Positions 45,601-57,830 of a stretch of 64,000 nt of DNA are shown here, piece after piece. The notes beneath the pieces were generated by a model. That model was not told the DNA's origin and ran no database searches. It worked only from the letters and a program-made list of their open reading frames with translations. The DNA is from Owenia fusiformis (lineage: Eukaryota > Annelida > Polychaeta > Sabellida > Oweniidae), in assembly GCA_903813345.2 (NCBI GenBank), contig CAIIXF020000005.1, forward strand, positions 7,257,375 through 7,321,374. The letters are read 5' to 3'. The position numbers and the translations under genes were made by a program. The number at the start of each line of letters is the position of its first letter. Positions within the stretch are counted from its first letter, which is position 1.

Positions 45601-48600
45601 AGACAGACGCTTCATAACATATAACTGAAGTACAGGTAAAATGCTACTTTATACCTGATTAAGGTGACAAGATTAAGGTGACATTCTATGAAGGAGTTAA
45701 ATAAAGAACTGGGTGACATATTAAAACACTGCCCACTAAAGTAGTACTAAGCTCAGTTCAGAAGTGATAAGAGATTAAATTAATAACTGCTTCTCATTTA
45801 GAAAATTACTTTTTGCAATAAGTAAGATTAAGATAGTAGTCATTTTGAATTGTCTGGCCATATTCAAAAATTAATTTTTGAGTTGAGGTTCCTAAGCCCA
45901 TAAGGCATCAGCCCATAATATCTGAACTAAATCTGATGACTGGTTTTTAGCTATCAATATATCCATACATCACCTTCATTCGTTAGATGGGATAAAAGCA
46001 TAGAATATTTCCCATAAGGTAAAGAATCATTTTGAAAATGTGAGTGTGTTTTTAATCTTTTTTTCAAATTGAAGCCCCTTTCTAAAAAGACTACTTTTAT
46101 TATAAAATGAGGCAAAAACTTTCCCTATTCTTGACCTAGTATTGAAAATTTTTGTGCTTCAGGGCTCAAATAAACTTACAGTTTTATCCAACACATAAGT
46201 CAAACATATGTAAAAAGAAGATAACTGACCTTAACAATAAATGCTTTTGTACTCCCAGCATACGCAGCAATGTCTGTAGCACAGAAATAAATACCCACAA
46301 TTCCTGCCACCAGCAACTGGAAATATAAAAACAAAATTACATAAAGCAAGGTGATCAACTGATCTCAAACAAAGATACAATACAAGAACATGACATATAG
46401 CCGGGCATATAGCTAAGCAGTAGAGTGTGTACCAATTACACATAAGTCCCGGATTCGATCCCTAGTAAAAGCAGGACATAATTTGCTTGGTTGCGTAAAG
46501 TACTTCAGGGCAAGACTGAGTGGTCCAAGGCTGTGTAATTGTAAGCCTAGATATGAGTGCACATAAAGTAAAACTGGACTCCTTCGAGGAGGGGTTTCTG
46601 TGTTGTCTTTCGAGATGATTCAAGTAAGTTACGATATGTACATGTATGGGATATACCCAAGAGGTATTGATTACCTTCATTGGTGGTAAACATAAAACAA
46701 TACAATAAGACTATGAAGACAAAGATGTCGACAAAGATCACAACAAAGACGTAAACATTTCAAGATTCGAGACAAAGATGTTTACAATGATCATGACACT
46801 GATATTGATAACAATCGTGAGAAAGATACAGACAATGATCAGAATAAGATATAAAGTTCATGATAAATCGATGGAGACAAAGATCATGACAAAGATTATG
46901 TTAGCACGTTTCTAACACACTTTTAAAGAGGAATATATTTCTCTAATTGTCATTAACTAAAATGCCACGTGTGTCAAAAACATAAAATCACATTTTGTTG
47001 CTGTACCTAAAAGCTTTGCCATTTTCCTTTGACAGGATATCTCTGATTCATTCCCTTTGTTAATGATGGGAATATGAATGTCATAATCATTTACTAGATA
47101 GGTTTATGGTCCCTGTTATAACAACCCTTAGAGGATGATGTACTAGATCTTCTTAATGACTAGTAGCTTTATTTATCTTCAATGACAGTTGGAGGGTTTT
47201 TGAATTATAAAGCAGAAGCAGAAATAATTCAGCCAATTTCTTTGTAACATTTCCAAGGGAATTGTTGAAGAACTAATAACAAAAGGTTAAAATGTTTTCA
47301 AGTTCAGTCTCCTTGTCAAATACCCTGCGTGCAGAGTCTAGTTAAACTACACAAAGACGAAGCTCTCTTTTAAGAAGTGAAGTCAAACGAATGCAAAGGG
47401 TACTTGTCAAAGTATATTTTCAGAATACATGGATCACGTTTTGTATTCCAAAAGTAAGGTGTCTCAAAATGGCCAACTCTTACAATATTGTTTATCATTT
47501 GACTAAATAGGACCTAGGGCAAAAGTGTTTTCATTAGGTTAGGATCTAGGGTCTTTTATTAGTTAGGTCCCGGGAAATCATATTAGGTCCCAGAGTTTTT
47601 CAATGGATTAGGCCTTTCATTAAGCCCCAGGTAATGAGCACAAAAAGTATAATTCACAACTCCATTACTCATTTCAGATTCCATCCAACAAAATGAGATC
47701 AAATTATTTCATTTCTCTTTTGGTAATGCGGTTTGTCAACCTCCTTCAAGGCAATCTCCTGTTCATATCATGACTTCTATGTACCAAATGTCTTTTAAAG
47801 TACATCACTCCAAAACCGCAGAAAGATAATCAAGATGAATCAAAGAAATCGTCACAACAGAAGCCGACATTGAAAATGAAGAATTTGATAAAACAAGTAT
47901 CCTCACGTGTTTCAACTTATATAAATATTTCACAGCTGTTCAGATGAAGACAAATTGCCGGAGGACTTGTTCTTCAAAAGTCTCAAGTTCTCTGAAAAGC
48001 TGAACTTGAGATAAGATTATCTATAAATTGACTGCAATCAATATGTATATAATAACTGACACTGTGTAATTTATAAGAGTTAAGATGACCTGTTAATTCC
48101 TAATCAATGAATGCAAATGTTACTCTGATCCTCTTAGGGTAGGTGATAAAGTAGGTGCAATGATCCCATCATTCAATGTTGAGGTTTCTCCCAGCAAGTT
48201 AAGCAAGCAGGTTAAATGCATCATGGGGAAAATTAAAAAGTTAAAACTAGCCTTACATCATGTTGAACATTTTTTAACTAAAAAATGACTATCATGAGGT
48301 AAAGATTAAAGAAGTCCATATACATGTATATGTCAAGAATTTTAGAATTCAACAAGTGAGAGCTAAAAATCACTATACCTCACACCATGTTGAGAATTTG
48401 CATAATGGTCTTAATCAATATATATTTGACCAGTTATCTATGTTAGATTTGTTCAAATTAATATTTGCACCAAACAGTTGAAAAAACTCATTCTTGTTAC
48501 ATTAACGTTTTGGTCTATTGGCTTGGAACCTGGGAAAGAAGAGATGAAATCATGATTCACATACATGTACTGTGATAGAAGGGACGGGCAGTGATAGATT

Positions 48601-50214
48601 TGGTCATCTAAAACTTTCAATATAGAATGATTGACGTTGATGGATCTGGTCATCTTCAATATTCAAGATAGAATAACTGAAACCTTGTAAATCGAGATTG
48701 AATTTGGTTATGACATCAATCAATCTTTAGTCAGGAGCACACAGGGAAATTGCTATATATGTGGGTGACTTACTCCCTATGGTCAGGAGAGAGGTGACTC
48801 CTATGACAAGAGTAGAACAATCTGGCAAGGAAGTCTTGATCACATTCAGAGCATGCAACTGGTTTTCCTTGACAATGAAATTGGTTTTATTAGGTTTCCC
48901 GCAAGGTAGTGATAAAAATACTAATATGAATCTCATCAAACTACGGAAGCCTTAAATCCCAAAGCTCAACATCCAAAAGTAATTCATTTTGAACAGAATC
49001 AATCAATTTTATACGTCTCATTTTTAGAACACTATACGTATATATTGATGTAAAGGGTGGTAAAAAAAATGGAAACCCTGCATTTTCCTTATATCTTTGT
49101 CACTTTAAGAAATTACTCCCTGATATTTCACACATTTGTACCTCATTCAATTTTCTACCACCCTATCATATTTCATGACCATAAGACTGATAGTCACAAT
49201 TTTACAGCACTTTGAATAACATGCTTCAGATTTGGCCATCATCGCGCTGTAGGCAAAACAGCACAGTTGTCAATGACCCGAATGTATTCCTCAGCAGGTA
49301 TGGCCTGAATGACACAAATGATCTAACTTTTGAGGTTTGCAATTGTCCTGAGGTCATTTTTGTGACTATCAATCTGATGGTCATGAAATAAAGTAGGCTG
49401 GTAGCAAATTGAATGATGTACAAAAGTGTAAAATATCAGGGAGTTATTTTTTAAAATGACAAAGATATGAGGAATATGGTATTAGGGTTTCCATTTTTTT
49501 GACCACCCTGTATATTGAATGATTCAGTTTCTCGGAGAAATATAAACAGGACAAAACAAGCCATTTGTTACAGACACTGACTGCCAAACACCAAACACTG
49601 AATGCCAACTGCCGAACACCATCCACATAAAATGGAAACTATAAGACTTATGGTGGTGACATAAAACAGCATCAATACTTCTGATCAAACAAATAACACA
49701 TCATTTTATTATGATCTCCTAATAAAAATTTAATTAGTTCACAAATATAAAGTTATGATATCAAACCTTTGAGACATATTCAGATAATTAAAACTAATGA
49801 TGCAAAACAATGAATATTCACATACTATAAATAAAGTCTTGAAAAATTTAATTTTAAGGCAGATTCTTCATGACAGCTGTCAATCATTATTTATTTTTTC
49901 ATTAAAAAGGCTTTTGTTATTGTATGATCAGTGCCTTCTTAGACAAATAAAGGACAATGAGATGTAAGTCTATAACAAGTGTGTATTATATGAGAAAAGG
50001 AATATCATAATTGACAATCCCATGTTAAGAAATGCATGATGTCAATGAGCCAGCTATGAGACGCTTAAGCACGCAAGCAATAACTGGAAGTACCTGAACG
50101 GATGTGCTCTATTATACTTCAAGACAATAGAACCTTCATAAAGATTATCTCCTATGTCACAAAATGTAACATGATAATTACCTGTGTCTCTATCCAACGC
50201 ACCTCATCATCCAT
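36282..50214 (-). CDS. SSPN: Sarcospan-like transmembrane protein of the dystrophin-glycoprotein complex
   Basis: Two firm exons, 46316-46230 and 36647-36282, join in phase 0; a possible first exon lies at 50214-50182. The last exon carries a hydrophobic helix, a luminal/extracellular loop with NECT, TCRCEQ and ESCDVV, a final helix and the tail LLWKSRYRDFHSGLRFYS. Human sarcospan has the same order: FTCE, CQCK, VTDC, last helix, FVMWKHRYQVFYVGVRICS. Sarcospan is a plasma-membrane protein associated with sarcoglycans in muscle. Introns of about 3.9 and 9.6 kb are full of repeats. The first transmembrane helix expected of a four-helix protein is not found; it may lie in an exon I missed or beyond the window. 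CD20/MS4A-like relatives are the alternative. Confidence 0.65.
37770..37845 (+). repeat. Short tandem repeat (CAACTATTCAATAATATGRT)
   Basis: Three to four diverged units of about 25 bp with ACTATTCAATAATATGGT. It lies inside the large sarcospan-like intron. Confidence 0.6.
38180..38515 (+). mobile_element. TGTCACCAC-family MITE, apparently interrupted
   Basis: The left part, AAGGCATCAACATGCAAAATG to about 38275, and the right part TTTGTCACCACTTCTGGTGG at about 38484-38505 match the two ends of uninterrupted copies at 50383 and 58853. The material between (about 38281-38465) contains the hammerhead-like motif, suggesting an insertion. Confidence 0.5.
38361..38425 (+). other. Hammerhead-ribozyme-like motif, possibly a Penelope-like element end
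   Basis: TATACAG TTGAAAAA GGATCC AGACA GGATCC GAAAC GTC CTGG. GGATCC pairs with GGATCC as stem II, followed by the core GAAA and the cleavage triplet GTC. CAG/CTG could form stem I. The first core box (CTGATGA in active ribozymes) is altered to TTGAAAA, so it is probably inactive. AATAAAGG follows, as at retroelement 3' ends. Similar minimal hammerheads are known from Penelope-like retroelements. Confidence 0.45.
40040..40600 (+). repeat. Purine-only minisatellite (GGGAAGAACATGGAAGGT)
   Basis: Roughly 30 degenerate units of 15-18 bp built on GGGAAGAACATGGAAGGT, strongly purine-biased on the plus strand for more than 500 bp. The long minus-strand ORFs (FPPS, VLPTFH repeats) are by-products. 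Such tracts can form triplex structures. Confidence 0.9.
41120..41238 (+). mobile_element. Pogo/Tigger-like MITE, copy b
   Basis: Ends CAGTAAAACCTGTCTAATTG and TTTACAGGTTTCACTG enclose GTGTTCCACTTAGGAGGTGT-like repeats. TA follows on the right; the left flank is TT. Confidence 0.75.
41978..42853 (+). mobile_element. Non-autonomous DNA transposon, 876 bp, in a GAATA repeat
   Basis: Inverted ends GACGTGTCGCAAAAAGGTCG and CCACCTTTTTGCGACATGTC. Flanks AAAAGAAT and AATAGAAT could be an 8-bp target duplication with one mismatch, but the site is low in complexity (AGAATAGAAT tracts on both sides, about 41890-41977 and 42854-42880), so this is uncertain. The interior has no convincing transposase. 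Confidence 0.7.
43741..43944 (+). mobile_element. GTAGCCAGG-type hairpin MITE, copy b
   Basis: Ends AGGCCTGTAGCCAGG and CCTGGCTAAGTGCCT; the interior shares GGGGTTCACTTTTTGAAAAT and a poly-C run with 7829-7967. Confidence 0.8.
44916..45445. mobile_element. 530-bp foldback element
   Basis: Two arms of about 250 bp are inverted around a centre near 45180. Outer ends are CTGGTGATCCACTCGATTAC and its complement. Each arm contains a second, smaller palindrome, GTTACCAAAACGGTTCGTTT (continuing TGGTAAC) on the left and its counterpart at about 45399-45422. Arms differ at scattered positions and by small indels. ORFs here read the palindrome and are not genes. Confidence 0.9.
46230..46316 (-). CDS. 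SSPN: Sarcospan-like exon: TM2
   Basis: This exon is 29 codons, phase 0, between TTTATATTTCCAG and AAG|GTCAGT. It encodes LLVAGIVGIYFCATDIAAYA followed by GSTKAFIVK, a single membrane helix. It joins in frame with the exon at 36647 (FIVK|STCF). The longer minus-strand ORF overlapping it is in another frame and is a shadow. Confidence 0.6.
46400..46600 (+). mobile_element. tRNA-derived SINE
   Basis: The head has an A-box-like TAGCTAAGCAGTAGAG (46409-46424) and a B box GGATTCGATCC (46451-46461), spaced as in a tRNA. A body of about 130 bp follows without tRNA pairing. It lies just beside the TM2 exon of the sarcospan-like gene. The 3' limit is not defined. Confidence 0.55.
49053..49510 (+). 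mobile_element. CAGGGTGG-type MITE with TA duplication, copy c
   Basis: A 458-bp element with ends AAGGGTGGTAAAAAAAATGG and CCATTTTTTTGACCACCCTG, flanked by TA on both sides. A further inner inverted pair (ACTCCCTGATATTTCACAC / GTGTAAAATATCAGGGAGT-like) extends the hairpin. Confidence 0.8.
50182..50214 (-). CDS. SSPN: Candidate first coding exon of the sarcospan-like gene
   Basis: ATG with A at -3 and G at +4 opens MDDEVRWIETQ, ending CACAG|GTAATT in phase 0, matching the next exon. An in-frame stop lies just upstream. It gives a 161-residue protein with three helices rather than four, so it may be an alternative start. Confidence 0.35.
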
Positions 50215-50382
50215 ATTTTAATACCTTGAGGCAAAGGTAGGAGACGGATCAATTTATCAAAATTAAGCCTTTCAACGTGACCTAGACAACACTTACGTCT
50301 TGTGTAAGGCTTTGAGTGAGGGATGGAGACAAGATATGGTACAATCTATTGGGAATTTATAACCCATTTTTAAAAATTAATC

Positions 50383-50545
50383 AAGGCATCAACATGCAAA
50401 ATGTCACCACCTGCCATTTGTAACATATGCTGGTAACAGCCAAATGCTGACTGCCAAACACCAACAGCCAAATATCATCAAGAAACAAGAAAAAAGTTGG
50501 AAAACTGTAAAAAATGTCAACACTTCTGGTGGTGATATAGCACAA
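50383..50545 (+). mobile_element. TGTCACCAC-family MITE
   Basis: AAGGCATCAACATGCAAAATG, GTCACCACCTGCCATTTGTA, a run of CCAAAYRCC repeats, and the end CACTTCTGGTGGTGATATA. Relatives: 14530, 38180, 49558 (partial), 58231 (partial), 58853. Confidence 0.65.
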
Positions 50546-50918
50546 TCGATGTATAGTGAACGATATAAAATAGCTAATAAAATGAAAATTGCTGCCTTAG
50601 AATTTACCCAGTATGCCCAAAATTGAATCACTTCTAGATTTTCATACCAAAAGACATCCTGACAAGCAGTTTGTCTGAAAATGTGTACTGTAGACAAGAA
50701 AAGTGAGACTGCTTTTTATGTAATCCCAGCTCCATCATATTATTCCGCTATCAATGTGAATGGCCTGCTATGTTAAGTAGGGTCTTTTAATCAGGATTTA
50801 TATAATTATACAATCATATGATTCCTTGGTTCAACTCGCTATGGGCAGGCTAACATTGTTCCGTATACTCAAAGAAGCCCTGGTAAACACTTCAAATTTT
50901 GATGAACAATCATGATAT

Positions 50919-51007
50919 AATCAGTGGCAGATACACAAGCTAACAAGGGGGGGGGGCCCAAATTTTGAGTCAAATACCCCCCCCCCCCCTGGATATGCCG
51001 CTGATAA
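50919..51007 (+). mobile_element. Short hairpin MITE with poly-G/poly-C core
   Basis: Ends AATCAGTGGCAGATAC and GGATATGCCGCTGATAA are inverted; the interior is a G run and a C run that could pair. Confidence 0.6.
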
Positions 51008-51009
51008 TA

Positions 51010-54000
51010 GACCAACTTAGTCAGCTACTTGTTCTTTTATATATTCATCAATGATAGTGATTACGAGGTCAACAAAGTGAACATGTTTTCCTGAAATTTC
51101 TACCTCTTGCATTGCATTAATATTCTATTTTCAAATCTTCTTTATCAGTTTAATGTTTTCTATTACCAAGTCATGAATTTTATCTATTCGTTTTCTTTGT
51201 ATCATGATGTATTTGATTTCTTCCACTTTAATCTTGACAGCATCATAATGTAACCCTGGATGAGGACATCACTTGGAAGGTCACTGCCCCATCACAAATC
51301 AACAACAAGACGGTGATAACGATACCTCACCCATAGGAGTCAATGACAAGTATGCAATACTGTCGGAGCCTGGTATATAAGTAGATGAAGCTCTCTTTTG
51401 AAGAAGCAAAATTAAAACAATTGGCAAGGGACAATGCTGTATTTCATCAATTTCATATTGAGTCTTTTTTGATGATGACAAATATTCTCAGTCTCATCAT
51501 TCTTCATCCATTTTGTAAGGCTAATCCCCTCACTGTGGGTTTCAATGTTGTGGCCTTTACTAAGTGGGAATGAAAATATTTAAAAACAATTTATCTTGGA
51601 ACTTAGAAGATGTAAAGCTTTGGATCTAAGTTCCATTTATCCCATTCAAACAATTTTGGTTGGTAAACTTCTTTTTAGCCATGCTGAACCCATAGGCAAT
51701 TACTTTGGTGTACTTTGTTTATTTCCTTGCATGTTACAGAAACCTCTCCCAAACTCTCAGCTTATCTTGTCAATACAGCATTTTCAACCTTAGACCAATT
51801 CGTACACTCATTCACTTCCTCTATCAATAAAGCTAGCCTAAGTGAAAAGAGAAGTATCTCACCTTCAAGTAAATTTCATAGTAACCGTAATTCTCTTCTC
51901 CCTTGTTTTGCAAGGAATCAGATGATGAGATCTTATATGGGTGGTCGCTCTTCGTAGCCTATCGGTAATCTCATTGTGTAGAATTGCAGTATATCACCCA
52001 TCAGAGAATCAGCTAGTAAAGCAAGACAAATTGCTGGGATTCACCTCATAATCTCCACCCACCAAGATAAATGGACAAGTTCATCAAAACCTGATTCCTT
52101 AACGAGCAAATTGCTTTTCAGTAAATCTCCCGATTATCTTGCAAATTTCGGTATTTCCCCAGATGTAATATTTCTTGATATTTTGGGAAAAATTCCAGAG
52201 TGGAAAGAAACAATTAGTACAAGTCTTTGTATTGAAAATGAGATTAACCGAATTGTGAATGCAAAATATCTAAAAAACTTTAAATGATCGTTACAGTATA
52301 AGGAAAATACATAGAGTTAATTGTCACAGAATTGACGCAACAGCTTTATAGCCTTTATAGCTGATTTTTCAAATAAAACAATTCTTTCACTAATTCCAAC
52401 AGGAAATCAGGATGTCAGGTTGATTTGCAGTACATTCAATCAGACTCCAATCAAGCTAAGTACGGAAATTGAATTCATTAAAGACCAATTGAAATGAGTG
52501 ATGTTAATACATGTAAGAGAATTCAAATGAATTTAATCTGTGTGCTCTTTTATCTCAATAGATAATGTGGAACAATGAAGTAAAACTTATTGGTAAAAGT
52601 ACAATAGATGATATGGAGCATATTTGTTATGTTTTTAATCAAGGAAATGCCATTAGCATAAAGATGGTGATAAATGAAACAAAGCACATAAATTGATATT
52701 TTTCTGATTAATAGGGGTGAGGTGGAAGAGGAGGTGGAGAAGGGGGGGGGGGGTTTAGTGAAGAGGGGTAGGGAGAGATAAAACGCATGGGGCTGAAGTG
52801 ATATTAACAGGCTATTTACAATAGATCATCATCACTAATAGGAATTAAAAGAAAAAGATTGGAGGAACTAATATATTGGCCCAGATATAAACCCCGACTT
52901 AATTCCAACCAATGCTTTATTATCTGACTATGGAATAAGAGCACGGATTATTCTTAATATTCCATAATCATTGTCTGTGTCAGCATGTCATAAATACTAA
53001 TACAGCATGAATCAAGAAAAAGTTCATATTGTCCCGGGAATAATTTTAGTCAGGCTTACTTCCACAGACATCCGGAAACACTTGTCTTATGAACTTAATC
53101 GTTAGTGCAATTACACCAGGGAAAACAGGCCTTAACAATCAGCTTATACCTTTTTGATATGTTTATACCTTGCTTGATATATGAAAGACATTTTCAATAA
53201 ATTGGTGTCTCAGTCTTGTTGATTTAGCTTATTATTTCCATCACTTTGTTTGAGCATTAATGAACTTAGGCCCCGGGAATTAGGCGAGCACTTATATGAA
53301 GGAGGTATTCACGGCAGTTGAAGTCGTTGAGTGCTTCATATCTAATTTAAACATCCTGAAGAAATCAACAAAGGATTACCACCCCAAAGGGATGGATAAT
53401 CATATCATAATTGTTCAGACAATATTATACCATCAAGAATACTAAACGTGAAAGCTCTTGGGACTTGTGCAATTTACTAAATGGCAGGCCGTCAAGCATG
53501 CTGACCTATCGTCTCCCAGCTGGCCATAGAATATGTCAACACAACTATAAATCATAACTAGGACGATGTAATGACAGCTAATATAGTAAAAACAATGTTT
53601 CGAGTAGAAACAACATTATAATATCACATTGTACTCAAAACTAATAAACAAATAGTATTCCTTTAAGCTCCTTAGCAGATATTTGGAAGGCGGGACTTGA
53701 TGCTGTACATGTAACTTCAAGGCTGTAAAAATGATCAGAAATGGCTTTATATACACAATCATTGATCAAAATTGTGTTTTTTGTATGGCCCTTGTATGCA
53801 TACAGTATCCTGTAGCAAATGTATTTTTGGTTCCTTGAATTACTATTCACTTTTTGTTAAACCTTGAAACGATTCAGAAGGTTCTTGAACATTGAACCTG
53901 GGTCTTTTGATCATAATATAAGTGCATTTATTACTATTAGTTGTGTTACTTCTGGGCATTTTCATATATTAATTGGATTCACTACCAAAGAGAGGTATAT

Positions 54001-55800
54001 CCAAAGATCCAAGGGCAAGCATTAAAATTGTAGATGGAGCTCCTCTCAAGAGAATTGAAGTTATATTCTGTACAAAGGAAAAGAATCCCAGGATGAGAGA
54101 GCAATGCACGGAGCCTTAGAAAAAAGCAATCATCAGCACCTGGGTTCTATCTAAATATCAATATTATGCAACACATTAATCTCTGACACAACTAGCTTTA
54201 ATTTGAGATCATCTCGTTTACTGTAGATGCATCATTTAACAGAACTCACTCCAGTAAAAGGCCACTGACACGAGAAACAAATACATCATACTTTCACAGA
54301 ATTATTTCATAATCAATCATTTCTTCACAAATGTTAACCAGGCATTATATTCAGAAAATTACCATCCAAAAACAAACATAATGTTATGTCTGGTTATATT
54401 TCCTTTTTACAACAGCATACCTGAAGCTAGGGGGGCTTTCTGGGCTGGTATGTACCTAATATATTTCATGCACATCTTTTGTGCATATATTTTTTTAGAA
54501 TTTATGGGTTAAAATTGCATACATTTGATCAAAATTAACATTAAGATTTTAATAATTTCAAAATTAACATTAATATCTCCAAAATTAATATTATCAAAAT
54601 TTTTCGTAATTTAGAATCCCGCAGCAAAATGAGAGCCCACCTGAAACAATGAAAGCATCTTCCTAATAAAAGCTTAACTTGGGCCTGAACCATAACAATG
54701 ACATTATGACAAATGGAATTTTGCACCAGGTGAACTAAGACATACTTATGGGTCAGGCTGACTCACCCATTGCAACACAAACTGAAACAAAGAAAAAAAA
54801 ATTATACCTGCATATAAGAGTACCTACAAGCATTTTTATTGTAATTCGTAGGTTTACCAATGATAGCACAGTATAATATATTGACCAAAGTTCCTCTTTC
54901 TCTTGTGGAAGATCCTATCAGTAGTACATGCTGTGGAGCTCGCAATGATAAAGTACTATTATCTTGGAAAACTGTTGTTGGTGGTTCAAGGTGAATGGAG
55001 ATAACTGACACGGTTATTCGCCTCAACTTGGGAGAGATTTATAAGCCAGCTTGATAATTTCCTTGTGTCAAATTAAACCAAGATAAGATATGACAGATTT
55101 CCCCTTTGGTAGATGGTAATTTGCATAATCTTTGAGCAATTTGGCTAAAAACGGGGGCACATTGGAAACTCTGCGTGACTGCAAATAGTAAAGGAAATGC
55201 CAAGTAGTTCAAGGTAGAATGCTTGAGATTTTTGAATAATTTATTGGTCCAATTAATTGTAAAGAAAATACCTTGCCGTTTCCTCCCCCCTGAGTGATTC
55301 AAGGTGAACCTGAAGTTATTCAAGGAGAGATAATTGATGAGGTTACTGAACAAGTCCCGCTTGAGTACAAAATGACGGATCTGGTGACTTGATTCATTCA
55401 ATTATCAGGATGACAGATTTTTCCCACAAGACAATGAAATGCATTGGCAGTACATGAACAATTAACTTTTAGAAATTGTTTTGTTCATTCCGTCTGAAAA
55501 ATCAATATATCGTCAAAGTATGACCGCTTGTTTGTTGTTTGTTTTTGTAAGTAATAATAGATTTTTGTGTATGTATCATATTTCAATGTTTGTAAACACA
55601 ATTGTGGTTAACAGGATGTCTTTATAAAGCTACAATACTTCATTACAGGTCGTATTCACCCTTTTCTTATAATTAGCTTGAGTATGAATATGAGCAGCTT
55701 CAGGCAGTTAGCAGTAATTTGGTTCACCGCATCGTTACACCCATATCAAGTGAGAAAACAGAGATATAAGTCACTGGTACCACACTCTTCAAACTAGTTG
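51010..55800. other. Sequence without a visible gene
   Basis: No domain-bearing ORF on either strand and no long repeat except a G run at about 52740-52755. The 120-codon minus-strand ORF at 55039-55401 has no recognisable features. Confidence 0.5.
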
Positions 55801-56006
55801 TTACCGAACACCAGTGCTTTCTATTGTATACTCATAATTGATATTGTATACTGATTGCGCTTGACACTGCACATTAATTGTGCTTGTTATTGTAAACTGA
55901 ATGTGTTTGATATTATGTACCCAATATGTTTGATATTGTATACTGATTAGTTTGATATTGTGTACTCATTATATTTGATATTGTATACGATTAGTTTGAT
56001 ATTGTG

Positions 56007-56278
56007 TATTATCCTACACTTAGTGTACTAAATGTATAATAACATGAAAAAATAAATTTGATATTTATTGGCAAAATGAATATCCGGAGGATATCGTAAC
56101 GATATACTCCGGGCGGAGGATATCGTGACGATATACTCCGGAAAACCCAATATGCGGAGGATATTGTGACGATATACTCCGCTTGTTGATTTCCCGCCAA
56201 ATTGACTCTATTTGGAATGGAATTAATTTTACAATGATATTATACATTCAGTACACTCCTTGTAAGTGTAGGATAATA
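56007..56278 (+). mobile_element. MITE carrying three near-palindromic modules
   Basis: Ends TATTATCCTACACTTAGTGT and TAAGTGTAGGATAATA are inverted, with partial pairing further in (GTACTAAATGTATAATA). Between 56095 and 56180 are three modules of the type GGAGGATATCGTGACGATAT + ACTCC, each with 12-bp arms around one base and a single arm mismatch. Confidence 0.85.
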
Positions 56279-56283
56279 AGAAC

Positions 56284-56416
56284 ATCCTATGATTTTTTCA
56301 GAATATCATTTTAATCTACTCGGTGATATTGATATATGCACTCGTTCGCTTTGCTCTCTCGTGCAGATATCAATATCACCTCGTAGATAAAAATGATATT
56401 CCTCAAAATCATAGGA
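56284..56416. mobile_element. Hairpin MITE
   Basis: Arms of about 58 bp: ATCCTATGATTTTTTCAGAA ... TATTGATATATGCACTCG and its near complement, with the small loop TTCGCTTTGCTCTC. It stands six bases from the preceding element. Confidence 0.85.
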
Positions 56417-57400
56417 TATCCTATAAATCATTATGTTTGAAATTAATTACTGATTAGTTTGATATTGTGTAATCATTATGTTTGATATTAATTACTGATT
56501 AGTTTGATAGTGTATATTAATTTTGCTTGATATTACATCGATTGGACTTGATATTGTGTACTGATTTTACAAGGTATTGTACACTAAATGTGCTTAATAG
56601 CATAAAAAATCTGTATGATATTGTGTGCAAATTTTCTTTGCCATTGTGCAGTGATTATACTGAATAATGTATAATGATTATGATTGATATTGTGCACTGA
56701 TTATGTTTGATATTGTATTGATTGTCTTTGTATTGTAAACTGATTGTGCTTGATATTGTACACTGATTGTACTTTTTCTTTTTTTTATACATGAATTTAG
56801 TCCATAAGTTAATAAAACAATTGATTGCCAAAGTTTTATAAAAAACATTAACAGCAATTTTGTACTACGGATATTATGTACTGACTGCATATTACTGTTT
56901 ACGTCTTGTGTGTTCTTTTCATCAAATGATAAACATTCTGGATGCCATTCTGTTGTTTACAAAAAACATCTCTCAGCCACGCAGAACTTTCATTGGTCTA
57001 ATATCTCACAATAAGTGTGACAGTCCTACTTAGAAGAGTCTACAGTATGGATAAAACCATCGTAAATATTGCAAATGAACTCATTTAAAAAACATTGCTG
57101 CTGTTTCTTGTGACCCGGGATCTATGAAATGTTGCTTGTTGACTTTTGATGAGATTATATAGTGTGTATGTATATTTAGGGAAGCATATCATTGGATCGT
57201 ATAAATAAGCAAAATATCTACAAAAATGTGTCATTTGACGGCTTTATTTTTGAGATACTTACTTTTACTAAGATTGCATGAATTCAATTCAAAAATATGT
57301 TTCGCTTGTGACTGGTGTGTACCATGGGCTTTCGATTAAAAGTTGAAAGCCCATGTGTGTACTTACGGTAGATGCTGTTATTTTGTGCTGGGTTCCTTGA

Positions 57401-57830
57401 CAATTACCCAAATGCGAGTAAGTAGTTACCATTTTCACCACCAGGTGGCTGATTCAGGTCAATTAACATGGCAGGTATATAAGAAAGTTCCCTTAAACTT
57501 GAATATTTTCAATTTAAGTGGCTCAATTTTCATATAACCCTTATGTGTCTGATACTTATACTAATGAAAATATGTCCAGTAAAGCAAAATATTATCTGTC
57601 CACTAAAAGAAAAGATATTTCATTTTTTGTGATTTTATAGCATGGGGTCTATGGGGAATCTCCCCGAGCTAGAAGTCACATTTTCAAAGAAAATTAATTT
57701 TTCAAAGTTGATGAACACTTTTTCTAGATGTAATTTTACATGTAGATTTCAAATATGATATTACTTTGACTGAATTTTGAATTTTGAATGACGTAAATCA
57801 AGATTATTTCTACTCGCATCTGGGTTATTG
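57401..57830 (-). mobile_element. Non-autonomous DNA transposon, family 1 copy b
   Basis: The reverse complement of 18071-18488 over nearly its whole length, with ends CAATTACCCAAATGCGAGTA and TACTCGCATCTGGGTTATTG. A target duplication is not obvious here. The two copies differ at scattered sites and small indels. Confidence 0.85.

Larger units (their letters stand above)
55840..56770 (+). repeat. Degenerate satellite (TTGATATTGTRTACTGATTA), broken by two MITEs
   Basis: Units of about 22-25 bp based on TGTTTGATATTGTATACTGA run on both sides of the elements at 56007-56278 and 56284-56416, so the elements inserted into, or next to each other within, an existing array. Confidence 0.8.

Noticed and set aside
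46400-46475. Functional tRNA gene
   Set aside because: A and B boxes are present, but acceptor and anticodon stems do not pair and a SINE-like body follows.
55039-55401. 120-codon minus-strand ORF
   Set aside because: No domain, signal peptide or splice context; the length is compatible with chance. Kept only as a low-priority item for a homology search.
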